64,000 bases of DNA, taken from assembly GCF_021491915.1 (NCBI RefSeq), contig NZ_CP090836.1, positions 719,001-783,000 of the forward strand, in the 5' to 3' direction. Position numbers and translations under genes: made by a program. Shown here piece after piece: positions 49,401 to 56,450 of the stretch. Numbering within the stretch: the stretch's first letter is position 1; each line of letters begins with the position of its first letter. Under the pieces are notes generated by a model that saw nothing but the letters and a program-made list of their open reading frames with translations, was not told the origin of the DNA and searched no databases. Source of the DNA: Paracoccus everestensis (lineage in GTDB: Bacteria > Pseudomonadota > Alphaproteobacteria > Rhodobacterales > Rhodobacteraceae).

Positions 49401-49530
49401 GCTGTCCACCATCCTGTCGCTGCTGTTCGTGCCCGCGCTGTTCTCGTTGATCCATGGCGCAGAGGGGCGGCTTTCCGGGTGGGTAAGTCGGCGGATCGGG
49501 CTGAACCGGCCCCGCCAGCCGGCGGAATAG
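46477..49530 (+). CDS. RND family efflux pump permease
   Basis: A 1017-residue AcrB/MdtB-type proton-driven inner-membrane pump. It has twelve helices in two halves with two large periplasmic loops. Typical blocks are PNIDLPIVQVTIDQPGAAP, LVTGILVDDAIVEIENIVRH (with the proton-relay Asp pair) and VIGFLMLMGIVTKNSIMLVEFA. The start is GTG overlapping the adaptor stop (GTGA). The substrates are unknown, and a shared TolC-type channel must be encoded elsewhere. Confidence 0.94.
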   Translation: MNFSTLSIRHPVPPIAVFLVLVIVGLYSFSRLPVTAMPNIDLPIVQVTIDQPGAAPSELTTQVIQPVEDSIASVTGVRHITSTATDSTAALVVEFELETDSDRAVNDVKDAVSNVRQQLPESISEPLVRRLDVTGMPILTYAVSDPTQSIEALSKFVDDVIGRELSTVPGVGQTTRIGGAAREIKVELDPDRLLAHGLTAADVSNQLRARNIDLGGGRGDLAGREYSIRALGGADTVAQLAATPISIADGRTIRLDQLGQVIDGPAEERSFALLDGQPVVAFGIYRTTGASDLAAGDGAKERLAQIGERFPNARITLIDDATTYTEASYHSAMETLYEGAALAVVVVFLFLRNWRATLVAAVALPLSIIPTFFVMQWLGFTLNGISLLGITLVTGILVDDAIVEIENIVRHIGMGVPPYEASEEAANEIGLTVIAISFSIVAVFAPVSFMGGIPGQYFKQFGLTVAVSVLFSLLVARIITPMMAAYLMRGTVHGTDERDGFVMRALMRVVGWTMRHRGLTLLTGGAIFAGSIYSATLLPTEFIPVSDIGRSQIEVELPPGATIDNTEDAARSLSARIDEVPEVQSVFVYSDGSDGTEARVMINYGKKETRERSQFVLEEELKNRLSDTPDMRINFQNENGQNDLTINVLGATEEGAALAAERLAAAMSELPSLESVSTTASLQRPEIQITPRADVAAQLGVSASDMATTLRVATLGDVESNLAKFNAGDEQIPIVVRLNPDARADLMVVQNLRVNSSSGQVPLGAVADVKLSAGATEIGRYDRQFQTTVSANLADGQLLGPVSAQVTQLQERIELPPGTRIQPSGDAEIMGEVFGAFGIAMGAGVMLVYVVLVLLFHNFITPVTILMSLPLAIGGAILALFITGNSISMAVVIGFLMLMGIVTKNSIMLVEFALSAIERGVVKRDAILDAVHKRARPIVMTTIAMSAGMIPSALATGEGGEFRAPMAIAVIGGLLLSTILSLLFVPALFSLIHGAEGRLSGWVSRRIGLNRPRQPAE

Positions 49531-49587
49531 GGCGGAACTTCACCGGGCGCATCGCATTGGGTGGGCTGATGCGAAAGGAGGCCATTC

Positions 49588-50106
49588 ATGGCAAAGGTTC
49601 TGATCATGGCGTCGGACGGGTTCGAACAGTCCGAACTGTTCGTGCCACTTGAAAAGCTGAAGAATGGGGGCCACCACGTCGATATCGCCGCACCCGAGGC
49701 AGGCGAGATCACTGCCTGGGACAAGGACGACTGGGGCAAGTCCGTGACCGCGAACATGGCGATTTCGGACGTGGATGCAGCAGATTACGATGCCTTGGTG
49801 CTGCCCGGCGGCGTGATCAACCCCGACAACCTGCGCACCGACAAGACAGCCATCGCCCTGATCCGCAGCTTCGCCGATGCCGGAAAGCCTGTCGCCGCGA
49901 TCTGCCACGCCCCTTGGCTGCTGGCCGAAGCCGGTCTGGCGCAGGGGCGGCGGCTGACCAGCTTTGAGTCGATCCGTACCGACATGAAGAATGCCGGGGC
50001 CGAGGTGGTGGAGGAAAAGGTCGTGGTGGACCGGGGCATCATCACCAGCCGCAAGCCGGATGACCTGGATGCATTCGTGGGCGCCATCGAGGATGTGTTG
50101 CGCTGA
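49588..50106 (+). CDS. DJ-1/PfpI family protein
   Basis: A 172-residue class I glutamine amidotransferase-like protein of the PfpI group. The nucleophilic-elbow cysteine is in AICHAPW and the glutamate at the start is in MASDGFEQSE. Members act as glyoxalases, deglycases or proteases; which applies here is not clear. AAAGGAGG precedes the ATG. It ends at copy 4 of the dispersed repeat. Confidence 0.9.
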   Translation: MAKVLIMASDGFEQSELFVPLEKLKNGGHHVDIAAPEAGEITAWDKDDWGKSVTANMAISDVDAADYDALVLPGGVINPDNLRTDKTAIALIRSFADAGKPVAAICHAPWLLAEAGLAQGRRLTSFESIRTDMKNAGAEVVEEKVVVDRGIITSRKPDDLDAFVGAIEDVLR

Positions 50107-50165
50107 ATTGCGTCCCGCGAGCGCCGGGGGCGCTTCGCCCCCCGGACCCCCCGAGGATATTTTTC
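50107..50165. repeat. dispersed intergenic hairpin repeat, copy 4 (inverted)
   Basis: Read on the minus strand it is AAAATATCCTCGGGGGGTCC, a GGGGGGCG-AAG-CGCCCCC hairpin, then CGCGGGACGCAA. It is identical to copy 2 over 41 nt. It lies between the convergent pfpI-like gene and pdhC. Confidence 0.8.
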
Positions 50166-50167
50166 TG

Positions 50168-50196
50168 ATGAAGAAAGGGCGCCTTGCCGGGCGCCC
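50168..50196 (-). terminator. Rho-independent terminator of pdhC
   Basis: On the minus strand a 7-bp stem GGCGCCC-type arm (50190-50196 with 50177-50183) and a 6-nt loop are followed by TTTCTTCAT, about 24 nt after the pdhC stop. The tail runs straight into repeat copy 4. Confidence 0.75.
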
Positions 50197-50219
50197 CTTC
50201 GATGTGCCCGGTCTGGGAT

Positions 50220-51578
50220 TTAGGCCAGCATCCCCATCGGGTTTTCCAGATGGTTGACGATGGCCTCCAACAGTTGTGCGCCGAGGGCACCATCAATGAC
50301 CCGGTGATCGACAGACAGGGTCATGGACATGACGTTGCGCACCACGACCTCGCCCTTTTCCACGACAGGGGTCTGGATGCCCGCGCCCACGGCCAGGATC
50401 GCGCCGTGAGGGGGGTTGATCACGGCGTCGAAGTTCTCGATCCCGAACATCCCGAGGTTCGAGATCGCAAAGCTGCCGCCCTGGTATTCATGGGGGGCAA
50501 GCTTTTTCGTCTTGGCGCGGTTTGCCAGATCCTTCATCTCGGCCGACAGGGCTGACAGGGTTTTCTGGTGCGCGTCCTTCAGGACGGGCGTGAACAGCCC
50601 CCCTTCGATCGCGACGGCCACGGCCACGTCCGACGGCTTCAGCTTCAGGATCCGGTCCCCGGCCCAGACGGCATTGGCATCGGGCACCTGTTGCAGCGCC
50701 AGGGCGCAAGCCTTGATGATGAAGTCGTTGACCGACAGCTTCACGCCCCGCGATTCAAGCTGCTTGTTCAGCATGGCGCGGAACGTCATCAACTCGTCCA
50801 GCTTGGCAGACCGGCGCAGATAGAAATGCGGGATGGTCTGCTTGGCCTCGGACAGCCGGGCGGCGATGGTGCGGCGCATCCCGTCCAGCGGCATTTCCGT
50901 CGTCTCGCGATCCGCATACATTTTGAGGATGGTGTCGGCGGAAGGTGCTTTTGGTGCCTGTGCCGCAGGGGCCGGAGTCGTGGTCGGGGCCGCAGTAGGC
51001 GCGGTGGCGGAAACTGCGGCGGGCTTGACGGCGCCGGGCTTTGCCCCCTCGACATCGGCTTTCACGATCCGGCCGCGCGGGCCGGTGCCGGTGATGCCCG
51101 ACAGGTCGATGCCCTTTTCGGCGGCGATGCGACGGGCCAGGGGCGACGCGAAGACGCGGTTCCCGCCGGCTGCCTTGTCGGGCGCGGCCTTTGCGGGCGA
51201 TGCGTCGCCTGCGACCGGGGCGCCGATGGGATCGCCATAGCCCTTTTCGGCGGCAGCCTTTTCCTCGGCAGCAATGGGCGCGGCGGCAGGGGCCGTAGCA
51301 GCAGGGGCAGGGCTGGACGCGGCTGACGCGTCCTCGCCTTCCTCCAGCAGCACGGCGATGGGGGTGTTGACCTTGACCCCCGCGCTGCCCTCGGTGATCA
51401 GCAGCTTGCCGATGGTGCCTTCATCGACGGCCTCGAACTCCATCGTGGCCTTGTCGGTCTCGATCTCGGCGATGATGTCGCCGGACTTGACGGCATCGCC
51501 TTCCTTCACCAGCCATTTGGCCAGCGTCCCTTCCTCCATCGTGGGGGACAGCGCGGGCATCAGGATTTCTGTCGGCAT
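50220..51578 (-). CDS. pdhC: pyruvate dehydrogenase E2, dihydrolipoamide acetyltransferase
   Basis: E2 forms the core of the complex and transfers the acetyl group to CoA. The 452-residue protein has one lipoyl domain (about 1-80) with the lipoylated lysine in [17 protein letters not shown]. An Ala/Pro linker, a peripheral-subunit binding domain ([29 protein letters not shown]) and another linker follow. The catalytic domain ends with [16 protein letters not shown], containing the HxxxDG site. The lipoyl domain is nearly the same as that of pdhB. It is the last gene of pdhA-pdhB-pdhC; no lpd follows. Confidence 0.97.
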   Translation of the reverse strand: MPTEILMPALSPTMEEGTLAKWLVKEGDAVKSGDIIAEIETDKATMEFEAVDEGTIGKLLITEGSAGVKVNTPIAVLLEEGEDASAASSPAPAATAPAAAPIAAEEKAAAEKGYGDPIGAPVAGDASPAKAAPDKAAGGNRVFASPLARRIAAEKGIDLSGITGTGPRGRIVKADVEGAKPGAVKPAAVSATAPTAAPTTTPAPAAQAPKAPSADTILKMYADRETTEMPLDGMRRTIAARLSEAKQTIPHFYLRRSAKLDELMTFRAMLNKQLESRGVKLSVNDFIIKACALALQQVPDANAVWAGDRILKLKPSDVAVAVAIEGGLFTPVLKDAHQKTLSALSAEMKDLANRAKTKKLAPHEYQGGSFAISNLGMFGIENFDAVINPPHGAILAVGAGIQTPVVEKGEVVVRNVMSMTLSVDHRVIDGALGAQLLEAIVNHLENPMGMLA

Positions 51579-51590
51579 AACGCGTTCCCC

Positions 51591-52958
51591 TTAGCGGTAG
51601 GTGACTTTCTTGACTGCCTCGACGACCTCGGCAGAGGTGATCAGGGCCAGTTTTTCCAGGTTGGCGGCGTAAGGCATGGGCACGTCCTTGCCGGTGCAGT
51701 TGATCACCGGCGCGTCCAGGTAATCGAAGGCGTTTTCCATGATATAGGCCGACAGGTGGTTGCCGATGGATCCGACGGGGAAACCTTCCTCGACCGTCAC
51801 CACGCGGTTGGTCTTCTTCACCGATTCGATGATCGTGGCATAGTCGATGGGGCGCAGGGTGCGCAGGTCGATCACCTCGGCCTCGATCCCCTCCTGGGCC
51901 AGCTTGTCGGCGGCTTCAAGCGAATGGGCCATGCCGATGCCGAAGCTGATGATCGTCACGTCCTTGCCTGTGCGCGCGATGCGGGCCTTGCCGAAGGGGA
52001 TGGTGAAGTCCGGCAGGTCCGGCACTTCGAAGGACCGGCCATAGAGGATCTCGTTTTCCAGGAAGATGACCGGGTTCGGATCGCGGATCGCCTGCTTCAT
52101 CAACCCTTTCGCATCCGCTGCGCTGTAGGGCATCACCACCTTGAGGCCGGGGATCGAGGAATACCAGGCCGCGTAATCCTGACTGTGCTGGGCACCGACG
52201 CGGGCGGCGGCGCCGTTCGGGCCGCGGAACACGATGGGGCAGCCCATCTGGCCGCCCGACATATACAGGGTCTTGGCGGCCGAGTTGATGATGTGGTCCA
52301 TCGCCTGCATGGAGAAGTTGAAGGTCATGAACTCGACGATGGGGCGCAGGCCGGCCAGGGCGGCGCCGGTGCCGATGCCCGCGAAGCCGATCTCGCTGAT
52401 GGGGGTGTCCACCACGCGGCGCGGGCCGAACCGGTCCAGCAACCCTTGGCTGATCTTGTAGGCGCCCTGGTATTCGCCGACTTCCTCGCCCATCAGGAAG
52501 ACGGTTTCGTCGCGCTCCATTTCCTCGGCCATGGCCTCGCGCAGGGCTTCCCGCACGGTCATGGTCTTCATCTTGGTGCCTTCCGGCCAGTCCGGGCTGC
52601 GGTCTGGTTCGGGGGTCTTGACCTGTTCGACAGCGGAGGCGGCCGGGGCTTCGGATTTTGCCTCGGCCGGGGCGGCGGCGGCAGGTGCCTCGGCCTTCAC
52701 GTCGTCGGTGGATTCGCCTTCCTCGATCAGGACGGCGATGGGGGTGTTCACCTTGACCCCTTGCGAGCCTTCGGCAATCAGGATCTTGCCCAGGATGCCC
52801 TCATCCACGGCCTCGAATTCCATGGTCGCCTTGTCGGTCTCGATCTCGGCGATGATGTCGCCGGATTTGACCGCGTCGCCTTCCTTCTTCAGCCATTTCG
52901 CCAGCGTGCCCTCCTCCATCGTGGGGGACAGGGCGGGCATCAGGATTTCAGTAGCCAT
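51591..52958 (-). CDS. pdhB: pyruvate dehydrogenase E1 beta subunit with lipoyl domain
   Basis: The beta subunit of E1 helps decarboxylate pyruvate with thiamine diphosphate. The 455-residue protein is longer than usual because an N-terminal lipoyl domain (about 1-80, [17 protein letters not shown]) and an Ala/Glu linker precede the transketolase-like core ([28 protein letters not shown] onward). The linked lipoyl domain is known in several alphaproteobacteria. It is 12 bp before pdhC and 15 bp after pdhA. Confidence 0.96.
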   Translation of the reverse strand: MATEILMPALSPTMEEGTLAKWLKKEGDAVKSGDIIAEIETDKATMEFEAVDEGILGKILIAEGSQGVKVNTPIAVLIEEGESTDDVKAEAPAAAAPAEAKSEAPAASAVEQVKTPEPDRSPDWPEGTKMKTMTVREALREAMAEEMERDETVFLMGEEVGEYQGAYKISQGLLDRFGPRRVVDTPISEIGFAGIGTGAALAGLRPIVEFMTFNFSMQAMDHIINSAAKTLYMSGGQMGCPIVFRGPNGAAARVGAQHSQDYAAWYSSIPGLKVVMPYSAADAKGLMKQAIRDPNPVIFLENEILYGRSFEVPDLPDFTIPFGKARIARTGKDVTIISFGIGMAHSLEAADKLAQEGIEAEVIDLRTLRPIDYATIIESVKKTNRVVTVEEGFPVGSIGNHLSAYIMENAFDYLDAPVINCTGKDVPMPYAANLEKLALITSAEVVEAVKKVTYR

Positions 52959-52973
52959 TCGTTCAACCCTCCC

Positions 52974-54008
52974 TCAGGCAACTTCTTCGGCGCTGCCCTG
53001 GGGCAGGTCTTCGGCGTAAATGTCGGTCCACAGTTCTTCCAGCGCCGGTTCCGGGCTTTCCTTGGCGAACTCGGCGGAATCGTTCACGATGTCCTTGATG
53101 TCCTTGTCGATGGCCTTCAGGTCGTCTTCGGACACGTGGCGCCCTTGCAGCAGCAGTTCGCGGACGTGTTCAATGGCATCGCGTTCGTCGCGCATCTTCT
53201 GGACTTCCTCGCGCGTGCGGTACTTCGCCGGGTCCGACATCGAATGGCCGCGATAGCGATAGGTCATCACCTCAAGGATGTAAGGTCCCTTGCCCGCCCG
53301 GCAGTGGGCGACGGCCTTTTCGCCCGCCGCCTTGACCGCCAGCACGTCCATGCCATCCACCTGTTCGCCCGGGATGCCAAAAGCCTCGCCCCGCCCGAAC
53401 AGCGTGTTGGACCGGGTGGACCGCTTCATCGAGGTGCCCATGGCATACTGGTTGTTCTCGATCACGAAGATCACCGGCAGATCCCACAGCACGGCCATGT
53501 TGTAGGTTTCGTAAACCTGGCCCTGATTCGCGGCGCCATCGCCGAAATAGGCGAATGTCACATTGTCATTGCCCAGGTATTTGTCGGCGAACGCCAGGCC
53601 TGCGCCCAGCGGCACCTGGGCTGCCACGATGCCGTGGCCGCCATAGAAATGCTTTTCGCGGCTGAACATGTGCATCGAGCCGCCCTTGCCCTTGGAGTAT
53701 CCCCCCTCGCGCCCGGTCAGTTCGGCCATCACGCCGCGCGCTTCCATCCCGCAGGCAAGCATATGCCCGTGATCGCGATACGAGGTGATGCGCTTGTCGC
53801 CTTCCTTCGTGGCCGCTTCCAGGCCGACGACGACCGCTTCCTGGCCGATATACAGGTGGCAGAATCCGCCGATCAGGCCCATGCCGTAAAGCTGGCCCGC
53901 CTTTTCCTCGAACCGGCGGATCAGCAGCATGTCGCGGTAATATTGCAGCAGTTCGTCGCGGGACACGTTGGGTTGCGTCTCGGCGGCGGAAGCAGGCTTC
54001 CTGGCCAT
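52974..54008 (-). CDS. pdhA: pyruvate dehydrogenase E1 alpha subunit
   Basis: The alpha subunit binds thiamine diphosphate, seen in the motif GDGAANQGQVYETYNMA. The 344-residue protein starts MARKPASAAETQPNVSRDELLQYYRDMLLIRRFEEKAGQ in family style and has YRYRGHSMSDP near the middle. AAGGAAGGA lies upstream of the ATG. It is the first gene of the leftward pdh operon; a palindrome sits about 30-50 bp upstream. Confidence 0.96.
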   Translation of the reverse strand: MARKPASAAETQPNVSRDELLQYYRDMLLIRRFEEKAGQLYGMGLIGGFCHLYIGQEAVVVGLEAATKEGDKRITSYRDHGHMLACGMEARGVMAELTGREGGYSKGKGGSMHMFSREKHFYGGHGIVAAQVPLGAGLAFADKYLGNDNVTFAYFGDGAANQGQVYETYNMAVLWDLPVIFVIENNQYAMGTSMKRSTRSNTLFGRGEAFGIPGEQVDGMDVLAVKAAGEKAVAHCRAGKGPYILEVMTYRYRGHSMSDPAKYRTREEVQKMRDERDAIEHVRELLLQGRHVSEDDLKAIDKDIKDIVNDSAEFAKESPEPALEELWTDIYAEDLPQGSAEEVA

Positions 54009-54040
54009 GCGGGGGTTCCTTCCTTGGATGCGCGGTCAGA

Positions 54041-54060
54041 ATAGTTCAGCGTTAAACTAT
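54041..54060. promoter_or_regulatory. palindrome upstream of pdhA, candidate operator
   Basis: ATAGTTCAGCGTTAAACTAT has perfect 6-bp arms ATAGTT/AACTAT around an 8-nt centre that is itself partly symmetric. It lies 33-52 bp before the pdhA start, within the probable promoter. It does not resemble the E. coli PdhR site as I know it. The regulator is unknown. Confidence 0.45.
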
Positions 54061-54109
54061 CCGTAGCGCATCGAAATGGGGCGTGCAATCCGCGAACGAA
54101 ACGTGTTGT

Positions 54110-54403
54110 TCAGCGCAGGATCACCTCGTCCGCGCGGATCAGGCCCAGCATTTCGCGGGCACGTTCGTCCAGAAGATCAAGGTCCAGATACTCATCCGAC
54201 ATCCGCCGGGTCAGGTTCTGCATCTCTTGCACCTCTGCCTTCAGCCGGTCGCGTTCGGCGGCCAGTTCCAAGGTTTCCGCCTCGACCTGGATGCGGCGCA
54301 GGATGCCCGAGGGGCCTTGCACGGCGGCAAACGCGAAATACAGGCCCAGGGCGACGGCCAGGGCCAAAAGAACAGTGGCGCTGATGGAAAGACGCTGCGA
54401 CAT
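54110..54403 (-). CDS. ftsB: septum formation initiator FtsB/DivIC
   Basis: FtsB is a bitopic division protein that, with FtsL and FtsQ, activates septal wall synthesis. The 97-residue product has one membrane helix (about 8-28) and a coiled coil (AETLELAAERDRLKAEVQEMQNLTRRM) followed by the conserved DLDLLDERAREMLGLIRADEVI end. The ATG at 54403 gives the family length; an ATG at 54436 would add eleven residues. The pdhA-ftsB neighbourhood is common in alphaproteobacteria. Confidence 0.9.
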   Translation of the reverse strand: MSQRLSISATVLLALAVALGLYFAFAAVQGPSGILRRIQVEAETLELAAERDRLKAEVQEMQNLTRRMSDEYLDLDLLDERAREMLGLIRADEVILR

Positions 54404-54468
54404 GGAAAGGCCGTTTCGGTTGGACGGGTGGATCATGCCACAGCGCCGGGGGCGGGGGAATCCCCCGG

Positions 54469-55248
54469 TTACGCATTGCGGCGGAAGATGGCGTCCAGGC
54501 GCGCGGCTTCGTCCACCAGGCCAAAGGGGGCGTTCAGCATCCACAGGCCCGACCCGATCATCGAGTGGCCGGGTCGGGCGGGTGGAAACCTCACCTCGGA
54601 TCGCAGGGCGCCGGGGTGGGCGGCGGTCAGCGCGTCCAGCATCGGCAGGTGGCGGTTATCGGTCAGAATCGGATACCACAGCGCAATGACGCCCACGTTC
54701 CATTTGCGCGCAATCAACCCGATCTGACGGGGGATCGCCGTGTAATCCGTCTTCACCTCGTAACTGGGGTCGATCAGGATCAGCCCGCGCCGGGGGGTCG
54801 GCGGGCAGATCGCCTGCGCCATCTGGAACCCGTCCTGCCGATGCAAAGCGGCAAAGGCCGCCACATGGGTCAAGGCGTCGTATTCGCCAGGGTGCAGTTC
54901 CGCCAGATGCGCGGAATCCCCCCGGCGCAGGAAATGCGCGGCGATCAGCGGCGATCCCGGATAGGCCTGCGGGCCGTAACTGCGCCGGACCTGTGCCAGG
55001 GTGCCCAGAAGGGGGTGATCGGGGGGCAGCCAGCCTTCGGCCTCGGCCCGCTGAATGCCGGCGCGGGCTTCGCCGGTCTTGGCGGCCTCGGCCCCGTCCA
55101 GCCGGTAAAGCCCGCGTCCGGCATGGGTTTCCAGATAGGACAACGGCTTGTCCTTGCGGGTCAGGTAATCCAGGGCGACGGCCAGCAGCGCGTGCTTGTG
55201 CAAGTCGGCCAGGTTTCCCGCGTGATAGGCGTGTTGGTAACTGAGCAT
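54469..55248 (-). CDS. rlmJ: 23S rRNA (adenine(2030)-N6)-methyltransferase RlmJ
   Basis: RlmJ methylates A2030 of 23S rRNA. The 259-residue protein starts with the family signature MLSYQHAYHAGNLADLHKH, followed by ETHAGRGLYRLDG, and has the catalytic DPSYE motif (variant of DPPY) in GLILIDPSYEVKTDY. Its stop is 65 bp before ftsB in the same direction. Confidence 0.94.
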   Translation of the reverse strand: MLSYQHAYHAGNLADLHKHALLAVALDYLTRKDKPLSYLETHAGRGLYRLDGAEAAKTGEARAGIQRAEAEGWLPPDHPLLGTLAQVRRSYGPQAYPGSPLIAAHFLRRGDSAHLAELHPGEYDALTHVAAFAALHRQDGFQMAQAICPPTPRRGLILIDPSYEVKTDYTAIPRQIGLIARKWNVGVIALWYPILTDNRHLPMLDALTAAHPGALRSEVRFPPARPGHSMIGSGLWMLNAPFGLVDEAARLDAIFRRNA

Positions 55249-55286
55249 GGACGGGCCTTAGCCCGCCGGGGTTGGCGGGAAAAGGC

Positions 55287-55505
55287 TTATGTCGCCTTGC
55301 GCAGTTCGGAATGGCTTTTCAGCACCCGGTCACCGTCATCCTGTTCGATCAGGTAGGCGGGGTTTTCCGTGTCGGCGTTCCGCTTGACCTTGGCGCCCTT
55401 GATGGTGCGCTCGACCGGGTCGCTGAAGGATTCGGCAACCTTGCCCGTGGCGGTTCCCTTGCCCCAATCCCATTCGACCTTTGATCCGACACGGAATTTA
55501 GTCAT
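55287..55505 (-). CDS. DUF2945 (hypervirulence-associated TUDOR-like) protein
   Basis: A 72-residue basic protein beginning MTKFRVGSKVEWDWGKGTATGKV and ending in HSELRK, the pattern of DUF2945 small barrel proteins. The function is unknown. GGGAGA lies 5 nt before the ATG. It lies immediately downstream of the hairpin RNA array on the same strand, so read-through of the last hairpin would include it. Confidence 0.8.
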   Translation of the reverse strand: MTKFRVGSKVEWDWGKGTATGKVAESFSDPVERTIKGAKVKRNADTENPAYLIEQDDGDRVLKSHSELRKAT

Positions 55506-55574
55506 GACCGTCTCCCTTTTCGCTGCCGCGACAACGCGGGCGTGGGGGCGGGGTTTCGATGGCTGGAATGAAAA

Positions 55575-55645
55575 GCGGCGGCGCCCAGGGAGGAGGAGGG
55601 GCGCCGCCGCGGAACGCTGGCCCAGGGAGGAGGGAGGGCCGCGTT
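55575..55645 (-). ncRNA. CcsR-like unit F (last unit, terminator-like)
   Basis: Hairpin 55613-55645 has loop UCCCUCCUCCCU. Hairpin 55575-55610 is a perfect 12-bp GC stem with loop CUCCUCCUCCCU and is followed on the minus strand by TTTTCATT, so it can also end transcription of the whole array. Confidence 0.8.
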
Positions 55646-55651
55646 TAGAGT

Positions 55652-55720
55652 GCGGCACGGCCAGGGAGGAGAAGGGCCGTTGCCGCCAACGACCGGACCA
55701 ATGGGAGGAGGGGTCCGTCG
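55652..55720 (-). ncRNA. CcsR-like unit E
   Basis: Hairpin 55690-55720 (CGGACC stem plus CGA across a bulge, loop CCUCCUCCCAUU) and hairpin 55652-55686 (GCGGCACGGCC stem, loop CUUCUCCUCCCU) are 3 nt apart. Confidence 0.8.
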
Positions 55721-55754
55721 CATGGGATGCCGCAAATGAGGCGGCTATGTGGAG

Positions 55755-55826
55755 GCGGCAGCACCCAGGGAGGAGGAGGGGTGCTGCCGCGGAACGCTGG
55801 CCCAAGGAGGAGGGAGGGGCCGCGTT
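55755..55826 (-). ncRNA. CcsR-like unit D (copy of unit F with compensatory changes)
   Basis: Hairpin 55793-55826 has arms AACGC and GGCCC with loop CUCCCUCCUCCUU. Hairpin 55755-55790 is a perfect 12-bp stem with loop CUCCUCCUCCCU. Its stem differs from that of unit F by two base pairs, both changed on both arms. Confidence 0.8.
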
Positions 55827-55832
55827 TGGGGT

Positions 55833-55901
55833 GCGGCACGGCCAGGGAGGAGAAGGGCCGTTGCCGCCAACGACCGGACCAATGGGAGGAGGGGTCCGTC
55901 G
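55833..55901 (-). ncRNA. CcsR-like unit C (near-copy of unit E)
   Basis: Hairpin 55871-55901 (9 bp, loop CCUCCUCCCAUU) and hairpin 55833-55867 (11 bp with one bulge, loop CUUCUCCUCCCU) are 3 nt apart. The unit is identical to unit E at 55652-55720. Confidence 0.8.
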
Positions 55902-55939
55902 CATGGGATGCCGCGAAACAGGGCGGCTATGTCAGGGTT

Positions 55940-56018
55940 GCGGCGACCCCCATGAGGGAGGAGGAAGGGGGCCGCCGCCTGTCGCAGGAAACCCCATGGA
56001 GGAGAAAGGGTTCCTGCG
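55940..56018 (-). ncRNA. CcsR-like unit B
   Basis: Hairpin 55983-56018 pairs CGCAGGAA plus CCC across a bulge, with loop UUUCUCCUCCAUG. Hairpin 55940-55978 has 11 bp with one A-C mismatch and loop UUCCUCCUCCCUCAU. They are 4 nt apart. Confidence 0.78.
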
Positions 56019-56027
56019 CTGTCTTGG

Positions 56028-56100
56028 GGCGGCATCCTCGCAAGGGGGAGGAGGAGAGGATGCCGCCAGTTCCGTGCCCCAGGGAGGAGGGGGGCCGGAA
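56028..56100 (-). ncRNA. CcsR-like unit A (first after the DUF1127 gene)
   Basis: The first hairpin (56070-56100) has a 10-bp stem with one bulged base and loop CCUCCUCCCU. The second (56028-56067) is a perfect 12-bp stem GGCGGCAUCCUC with loop UCCUCCUCCCCCUUGC. They are 2 nt apart. Confidence 0.8.
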
Positions 56101-56110
56101 AGGGTGTGTC

Positions 56111-56335
56111 TTACTTCGCGCCCCAGGCGGCTTCATGGGCCAGGCGACCGATCATCGCGCGGTTGATGCCCAGGTCGGCCAGGTTGCGGTTGGTCAGCAC
56201 GTTCAGTTCACGCACCGTCTGGCGATAGATCGCACGGCGGGCACGGTTTTCCTGCATGTGCTGGATCGCGGCCATCAAACGGCCGGCAATGCCAGTGCTG
56301 GCGGCGGCGTTGTGAGTGTGGGCGATAGCAGCCAT
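56111..56335 (-). CDS. DUF1127 protein, CcaF1-like RNA-binding protein
   Basis: A 74-residue basic protein with the DUF1127 core YRQTVRELNVLTNRNLADLGINRAMI, ending in HEAAWGAK. In Rhodobacter sphaeroides the homologous protein CcaF1 binds RNA and affects maturation of the downstream CcsR RNAs and mRNA turnover. Here the same layout is present: the gene ends 10 nt before the first hairpin. AAGGA is 8 nt before the ATG. I expect one transcript carrying both, with the RNAs released by processing. Confidence 0.88.
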   Translation of the reverse strand: MAAIAHTHNAAASTGIAGRLMAAIQHMQENRARRAIYRQTVRELNVLTNRNLADLGINRAMIGRLAHEAAWGAK

Positions 56336-56450
56336 GATTGTATTCCTTGATCTTGCGTCTTCGGCATCTGCGCCCTGCCCGGATGGCTTGGCGCCTTTCG
56401 ATGAACCCAAGATGGCGCTAATGCTGCGGCTGCACAATGGATCGCTTCGG

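Larger units (their letters stand above)
55575..55914. repeat. tandem duplication of a four-hairpin segment (about 180 bp)
   Basis: 55575-55733 and 55755-55914 are near-identical copies, offset by 180-181 bp. The middle 80 bp (hairpins of units E and C) are the same in both. The differences lie in the first stem (compensated), one extra G beside a loop, and the junction after the shared CATGGGATGCCGC. Confidence 0.88.
55575..56100 (-). ncRNA. CcsR/cuckoo-type sRNA array, twelve hairpins
   Basis: On the minus strand, twelve consecutive stem-loops of 9-12 bp each display CUCCUCC in the loop, and eight display the full CCUCCUCCC. Hairpins lie 2-4 nt apart within pairs and 6-38 nt apart between pairs, making six two-hairpin units of 69-79 nt. 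The array starts 10 nt after the stop of a DUF1127 gene. In Rhodobacter sphaeroides a DUF1127 gene (CcaF1) is co-transcribed with four CcsR RNAs with the same loop motif, which are cut out by RNase E and act in stress, C1 metabolism and pyruvate dehydrogenase control. The loops can pair with Shine-Dalgarno sequences. Open frames crossing the array are not genes. Confidence 0.88.

Noticed and set aside
55575..56100. CRISPR array
   Set aside because: The repeated parts are palindromic hairpins of varying sequence without constant-length unique spacers, and there are no cas genes.
55369..56350. Open frames of 200-265 codons running through the hairpin array on both strands
   Set aside because: They consist of GGEEGG/RRREE- or PPSSLG-type repeats made by the hairpin loops. 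The compensatory stem changes show that RNA structure, not protein, is conserved.
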